DNA from: Prosopocoilus inquinatus
Taxonomy: Eukaryota; Arthropoda; Insecta; Coleoptera; Lucanidae
DNA: 64,000 nt
Direction: 5' to 3'
Assembly: GCA_036172665.1 (NCBI GenBank)
Contig: CM069870.1
Coordinates: 40,940,001 to 41,004,000, forward strand
The translations under genes and the position numbers were made by a program. The notes under the pieces are model-generated. The model did no database searches. It was not told the DNA's origin and saw nothing but the letters and a program-made list of their open reading frames with translations. Positions 59,207-64,000 of this stretch are shown piece by piece (position 1 is the stretch's first letter; every line of letters starts with the position of its first letter).

Positions 59207-59940
59207 TCTCTTATAAATGCGGTGGTGATATTGCTCACTGAAATTTTAAGAAAGGCTCGCAGCGTGGCATTTCACTTCGTAGCTATTTTTCAAAGAGAAG
59301 TTAACTCTTTTTCCACCAACAAATTTTGAAACAATTGAAATGTACGTCTCCGCTGCATTAATGTTCATATTTAAAAGTAAACTGTGCATTATGCGTCAAA
59401 TGATTGCAGCAAGCAATAATATCATGAAGTCATCCACACTTCTACTAAGTCTGGAACTGAATTAATTTCATTATCTTTGAACCCGGTGCAAAAATAAACG
59501 TCATAATCAGAATGTTCGCCGAATACGTGCTTAGAGCAATTAATAATGTCCTTTTTTAACGCATGAACTTGCTCTGTGAGTGTTTTTTCTTTCTTGCATC
59601 GGTACATTAGAGCAGTATTAATTCCTATTCCAATAATCTTAAGGCACAGTCATTAATATTTATTCCAACGTTTAAATCAGGGTTCAGTTTTTAAGGCACT
59701 TTTAATGTTTTCATTTGACTTTCACTTTCGGACAGACGTAGTTTTATTTCCCGAGTTTTATATAGTTTCTGTGTTAGATCAGGTCGCCGTTTTTATTTAC
59801 ATCACTTTTACATAAAAAAATTTACTCATCTGAGTGTGCGCTCGACCTTAGAATTTGCAGGAGGCCGCGGGCGGTAACCATGTGAATGAGGCCTTATCGG
59901 AATATTCTCTTGTGGGTGTGTCAAACTGACACGTAAACCA
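59207..59940. repeat. Tandem duplicated segment, copy 2
   Basis: The minus-strand frame at 59607-59422 reads LTEQVHALKKDIINCSKHVF, CDVYFC-like and FKDNEINSVPDLVEVW. The last part keeps codons missing from copy 1, so copy 2 is closer to the ancestral transposon here, although a frameshift and several stops follow. Confidence 0.72.
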
Positions 59941-60139
59941 ATCAAAAATAAAGATCAGTGACAGCAGAGTCATAAATTACAAGGAAAATGTTTAGGTGGT
60001 AATTCTGTTCTCTGTTCTTTTCGTTTGTGTGTAAAAATGCAGGAACACATGTTGAACGTATGTTTCTTCTAAATATATGCGAAAAATAGTGATACGCCCA
60101 TTTGAAATCGAGTTCAGCTGTAAGCGAGCATACAGCCTT

Positions 60140-60310
60140 AACTTAAAAAGTTTTCTGAACATATAATATAGCGACATCTTACTATCGCTTTTTGACCTAA
60201 CATTGCAGTAGGATAGACAAATTGAAGCGGGATTTGCTCCTAATGAGTCCCCCATGCAAGGAGGCGGCCATGCTTGCTGTCAAAGCATAATGAAAGATTT
60301 TTTTTTTTTT
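60140..60310 (-). repeat. Retrozyme body fragment without ribozyme
   Basis: On the minus strand the order CATTATGCTTTGACAGCAAG, CTTGCATGGGGGACTCATTA, CAAATCCCGCTTCAATTTGT, GCAATGTTAGGTCAAAAAGC and GATGTCGCTAT matches the body of the 51-kb units. It ends in a T-rich tract at the ribozyme-proximal side (about 60298-60315), and the hammerhead is absent. Confidence 0.8.
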
Positions 60311-60319
60311 TTTCTAAAA

Positions 60320-60939
60320 AGTTTTCATTAAAACTTCTCTCGTTTAACGTCTAATTTTCTAAACTGGAAACGTAATTAAGTTGAAGATTTTTTTATCAAT
60401 TTTATGGAGTATCCGCTCAACTATAATTACACAGCTATTTGTAGTAATAAATCTGGTTAAAAAAACTGAATTTAAATTGAAATACGTTTTGTGTGTTTCT
60501 AACCGCATCGTTAGCAAAAGTTATAAATAATTTCCGATCACGGTCGAGGCACATTCCTTTCTCGCTGCAGGCCCTGGCGATTTCCCTCAAAGGGAGTCAA
60601 CCTGACTCCGTTAGGGAGTCGCTATAAATTAACGGACTCCCTACTAGAGTCAATTTGACCCCGATTAAGATGCCGGATGGTCCATCTTTGTTCTCGTCTT
60701 CCTTCTGAAGGCTCGATGAGACATACTGGGAATAACAATTCTTGAACGCTAGGAGTATTGCTTATTAGTTATTACTGCATATGCAAATAAAACACTTTTA
60801 AAGAAAACAATAAAATTGTATTTTAAAATGTATTAGGTTGTTCGGAAAAAATGTCGTTATCTTAACTTAGAATGCTTGTATTACACGGAATATATTAATT
60901 TTGATTAAACTATATTATTGCTATATTCTTTAGTGTCCT
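60320..60939. other. Unassigned intergenic DNA
   Basis: A GC-richer patch at 60540-60690 contains repeated GGGAGTC/GACTCC words (AGGGAGTCAACCTGACTCC, TTAGGGAGTCGC, GGACTCCCTA) that could pair. I cannot identify it. Confidence 0.4.
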
Positions 60940-61740
60940 TTGCCATCATTCTACCAGCATTTGTATTTCTCGATACCAGTCAACTTCTCTAAAATCAATT
61001 CTTGATATGCTGTATTCATTAAAATTTCTCTCTTTAAGGAACTGTTTCATCGTACAAAATATATTGTAATTGGAAGAAGCAACGTTCGGACTATATGCAG
61101 AAGAGGAAGAAGAGTGCATTCAAGCTCCATCAGTTTTTATTGAAACCTAATTATATTATGCGGTTTTGAATTATCTTGGTGGCGGATCACGTGATTTGCA
61201 TTTACTAATGCAGGGCACCCTAAACGTAACATTTCGTGCACTTTGGTAAATTTAGCACAATAGACTGCAGCATTAACGGCACGGACATTTGAAATAAGTT
61301 TAGAATCGATCACGGCAAAGATATTCTACCAAACATTAATCATTACTTATCTTCCAAAAACGATATTTGTTAACGACTGAAACTGATATTCGTCGAGGAT
61401 TAAGCTATATCAGCAGGGATTCTTTAAAAAATCCATATTTCTTCATTTGTCATATTTCGTCAGAGAAAACGATTGTCGCGAGGATTTTGGAATAATTTTC
61501 TACAAGTGTTTAGGCTGAGATTCATTTAAGTTATGTAAAATTTTTGTAGAACGTTTAATAATTTTATTACCACCCCTTAAGTGGCACCAAATGGTTGAAT
61601 TGAATGCACCCAACTCGACTGACAATCGATATGCAGTAGTAATCGACTTTTCTTTAATAAATTGCAAAAAAATCTTGGTTAATTTTAAAAGACAACCCTT
61701 GGTACGACGAAAACCAAATTCTTTTCCAAACAACCTAATA
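60940..61740 (-). pseudogene. mariner-family transposase remnant
   Basis: The minus-strand N-terminal part (61733-61500) reads KSITTAYRLSVELGAFNSTI and KILHNLNESQPKHL, the helix-turn-helix and linker of mariner transposases. Further on are VIDSKLISNVRAVN-type and HQDNSKPHNIIR (second catalytic Asp, DN-x-PH, about 61195-61160). Then come SSAYSPNVASSNYNIF, with Asn where the third Asp is expected, and FLKERNFNEYS to about 60980. Many stops and frameshifts. It is a different copy and family from the one at 30.1 kb. Confidence 0.72.
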
Positions 61741-62362
61741 TTTGTAATGCTATTAATTTTTTGACAGGTAAAGTATATTTAAGATTAATTACTCAAACTT
61801 TTCAAAGGATATTTTATTTAATTATTTATATAAATGCCCCAAGAGCAAAAATATTATTAATACATCGCTGTAGTTTTGAGTAATTTAAGAACGTCTTGGT
61901 GTTCGAGCAGAATTGTTCGTAAATTTGAAAATTAAAAGAGTAGGATAGAACATCACTGAAAATTATAAAAAATCTCAAAATAAAAAATTTTAAGTTATCT
62001 CACTATAGAGGCATACTTTATAGATTGCTTCTGAAGTTGAGTTTTATTTTTCATCAGCATAGAACGTTCTAGTTTTAATTGGCAGTAATTTACAGACTCG
62101 ACACTTATTACATTTACCACTATCATAGGGATTCAGGTGCTGTCTCACAATGATCGATAGATTTACGAGATGAGCTGAAGCTGTACCAATCAAAGATATA
62201 AACTTCAACCACAGTCGACGTCTTTTTCCTCCACTGGATTGCAAGATTCGGGACATCTCAATCATTTAGGCATAGAGAAAATCAAATTTAGAGCGCATGA
62301 ACTGGTGATTTGGCCTGAAATGTTTAAACAAATCGAAAAAAAAACTATAGTCTTCTACAGTT
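61741..62362. other. Region 3' of the gypsy-macro gene; LTR not recognised
   Basis: On the minus strand this follows the CCCH reading frame and should contain the element's 3' end. Short repeats of CTATAGTCTTCTA occur at 62340-62390. A minus-strand 73-codon frame at 62265-62044 has two Cys pairs (CNKCRVC) but no firm family. Without a second LTR copy in the window, the LTR cannot be delimited. Confidence 0.35.
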
Positions 62363-63223
62363 CTATAGTCTTCTATAGTCTATAGAAGTATTTGTAAAAT
62401 ATGTATAAAATTTCAGCGGAGAAATACAAAAGAAACACTTCAACCTTCTTAAAAACGTTTCGTCTCGAAATGTTCCTTGTGATAGTCTTGAAGGAGGGTG
62501 TCGGAATCTACATGCTGGCCCATTCTTGCAACTTCCCGTCTGGAAGAAGTAGCAGTCCACGGTTTTGCTGTTGCTGACTATTGCCTGTGGGTGGTTGCTG
62601 CAGACTAGGACTTCAATTCCCGTTCTGTGGAAGATGACTTCCAGCATGCTTCGAATTACTCTCCAGTCTAGTGCGTCCAATCCGCAGCCCAATTTGGGGA
62701 TGGCTAACTTCATCTGGTGGTTCTCTATTAGCTGTCTCCTCAGGCTATATAGGGCTCTTCACATACTTTGATAGTCAGGTTTACCGCTTGATGTCTTCTT
62801 AGTGACTAAATAATGCACGTGGCGCCTCCGATCTGCCGTCGAATCGATGATCTGCAGATACTTGCCTACCACGGGATGCTGTCTTCGGAGCTCCTCGATT
62901 TGGCCAAATTTCTTCCTAAACACCTGAGCAATTCCTTTGGACATTTTCAGGTCTTCTGCTACGCAGTGGGCCAGACTGTACTCCAGTGGCACTTTAAAGA
63001 GATCTTGTTGCTTCTCCGTGGTCACTCCAAACCGTGCCTTACTTCCTTCAGCGTGATGAGACATGAAGGTTTCGAAGTTCACTTCGGAAACTTGCGCCCT
63101 TTTTACTGTCCCTTCATCTGCTTCTCCATGGTAAGGGCCTATCCGGTTGAAGTGGATTACTTTAGGTTTGCCATGGGGGACCTTCTTGATGCGGTAAACG
63201 ACGTCGTTGATCCGTTTCATCAC
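62363..63223 (-). pseudogene. TARG1-like macro domain and CCCH zinc finger downstream of gypsy integrase
   Basis: The frame at 63223-62759 begins with the GPY/F-like end of a gypsy integrase (YKVMKRINDVVYRIKKV), a spacer, and then a macro domain. The domain reads LAHCVAEDLKMSKGIAQVF, KKFG and VHYLVTKKTSSGKPDY, then a TGA at 62761-62759. The next frame (62713-62363; readable from about 62755) completes it: SLRRQLIENHQMKLAIPKL, GCGLDALDW and TGIEVLVC. This is the order in TARG1/OARD1, which removes ADP-ribose from proteins; its catalytic Lys (in TKK) and Asp (in GCGLD) both appear conserved. After a short linker comes CYFFQTGSCKNGPACRFRH, a perfect C-X7-C-X5-C-X3-H zinc finger. The TGA sits where CGA (Arg) would fit. 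Continuity of frame from integrase into macro domain indicates that both belong to the retroelement's pol gene. Confidence 0.85.
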
Positions 63224-64000
63224 TTTGTAAGGGAGGTCTGCAGTTTTGGGGACAGGCCTCGACGTCTTTGGGGGTTATAAAGCCAGACCAGTGCTCCAGG
63301 TTGGTATCCCCCGTTTTGAGCGTTGATGTCATAGTGCTCCTTCATTCGATCGCTGGCCGTCTGTATATTGTGACGCACTTGGTTGTGGATGTCGTCCATT
63401 TTCCTGCGTAATTTGCTCACGTAATCTTCGTCGGCAGAGACTTCGCCAGGCTTCACACCAAACTTCAGGTCGCAGGGCAGTCTCGGCTCTCGCCCGAATA
63501 CCGCTTTCGCGGGAGTCTCCCCTGTTGTCTCATGAACAGACGAGCGGTATGCCATTAGAAACAGGGGAATGTACGTGTCCCAGTCCCTCTGATGATCGGA
63601 AACGACCTTGGACAAATGTCGGTTGATGGTTCTGTTGAACCTTTCCACCATTCCGTCCGACTGTGGGTGGAGTGCAGTTGTTTTAGTTTTTCGTACGCCG
63701 AGCAGAGTACACATGTTCTTGCACAAGGCTGATTCAAAGTTCCTTCCTTGGTCTAAATGCAGTTCCATAGGTGCACCATACCGACTGATCCATTCCCTGA
63801 CAAGGACTTCCGCAATAGTGACTGCCTCTTGGTTAGGTAGGGCGTAAGCTTCAACCCACTTACTAAAGTAGTCCATTACCACGACGATGTACTTGTTTCC
63901 ACCATTCGTTTCTGGAAACGGGCCGGCTACATCGATGGCAACTCTCTCAAAAGGACTTCCAACGTTGTACTGTCTCATGGGGGCATTGCCCCGCCTGTGG
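63220..64000 (-). pseudogene. Ty3/gypsy integrase core, continues beyond the right edge
   Basis: The minus-strand frame is open from the edge to a TGA at 63222-63220. It reads FERVAIDVAGPFPETNGGNK (first catalytic Asp), YFSKWVEAY, LHLDQGRNFES (second Asp), GVRKTKTTALHPQSDGMVER (catalytic Glu in MVERFNR) and PLFLMAYRSSVHETTGETP. The D-D-E triad is complete. The frame is lost at the WEGPYKV junction, where about 8 nt appear deleted (LQTSLTK stop instead of LQ-x-WEGPY). Reading resumes in the next frame as YKVMKRIND and continues into the macro domain. Apart from that shift and one stop, this is a well-preserved, recent element. Confidence 0.92.

Noticed and set aside
62044..62265. Cys-pair motif resembling a piggyBac C-terminal ribbon
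   Set aside because: Only one short CxxC-type pair is visible and no transposase core is nearby.

Overview
The window is AT-rich animal nuclear DNA, most likely from an insect. Protein-coding genes are split by introns of about 50-56 bp, a complexin gene has an insect-type C-terminus ending in CVMQ, and the transposon load (P/THAP, Harbinger, mariner, Ty3/gypsy, Penelope, Mutator-YqaJ) is typical of insect genomes. A beetle is my guess, not something the sequence proves.

Left part (1-10 kb). The minus strand carries four exons of a THAP-domain, P-element-type transposase that runs off the left edge and has one in-frame TGA. A 1.28-kb Harbinger-like element with perfect 20-bp terminal inverted repeats and TAA target duplications lies at 4734-6013. 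Wreckage of a gypsy pol gene follows at 6.4-7.1 kb.

Host gene 1 (10313-16154, plus). A seven-exon gene encodes a predicted secreted heparanase-like (GH79) protein of 1266 aa. The catalytic positions I can align are replaced, and a Lys/Glu/Asp-rich tail of about 810 aa follows the domain. Intron 1 holds a decayed long-TIR transposon, and a Penelope fragment with 440-450-bp inverted arms sits just past the stop codon.

Host gene 2 (31853-40928, minus). The last two exons of complexin (cpx) are separated by 8.9 kb. That intron holds a stack of insertions: a hairpin MITE inside a gypsy-type LTR element (34072-38090), which is itself inserted into one arm of an older foldback element.

Right part (42-64 kb). 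This is repeat-dominated. A 2333-bp unit is tandemly duplicated with no indel that I could find. Three tandem ~312-bp repeats at 51.06-51.98 kb each contain a hammerhead ribozyme fold, as does a solitary copy at 42.0 kb; related fragments lie at 29.4 and 60.2 kb. These look like an animal retrozyme family. A Mutator-like/YqaJ gene is split by a foldback insertion. At the right edge, on the minus strand, a Ty3/gypsy integrase is followed by a TARG1-like macro domain and a CCCH zinc finger. The ribozyme array and the macro-domain retrotransposon are the two most interesting systems here, followed by the heparanase pseudoenzyme.

All calls come from reading the sequence by eye. Exon borders, arm lengths and family names are estimates where stated. 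No database search was possible.
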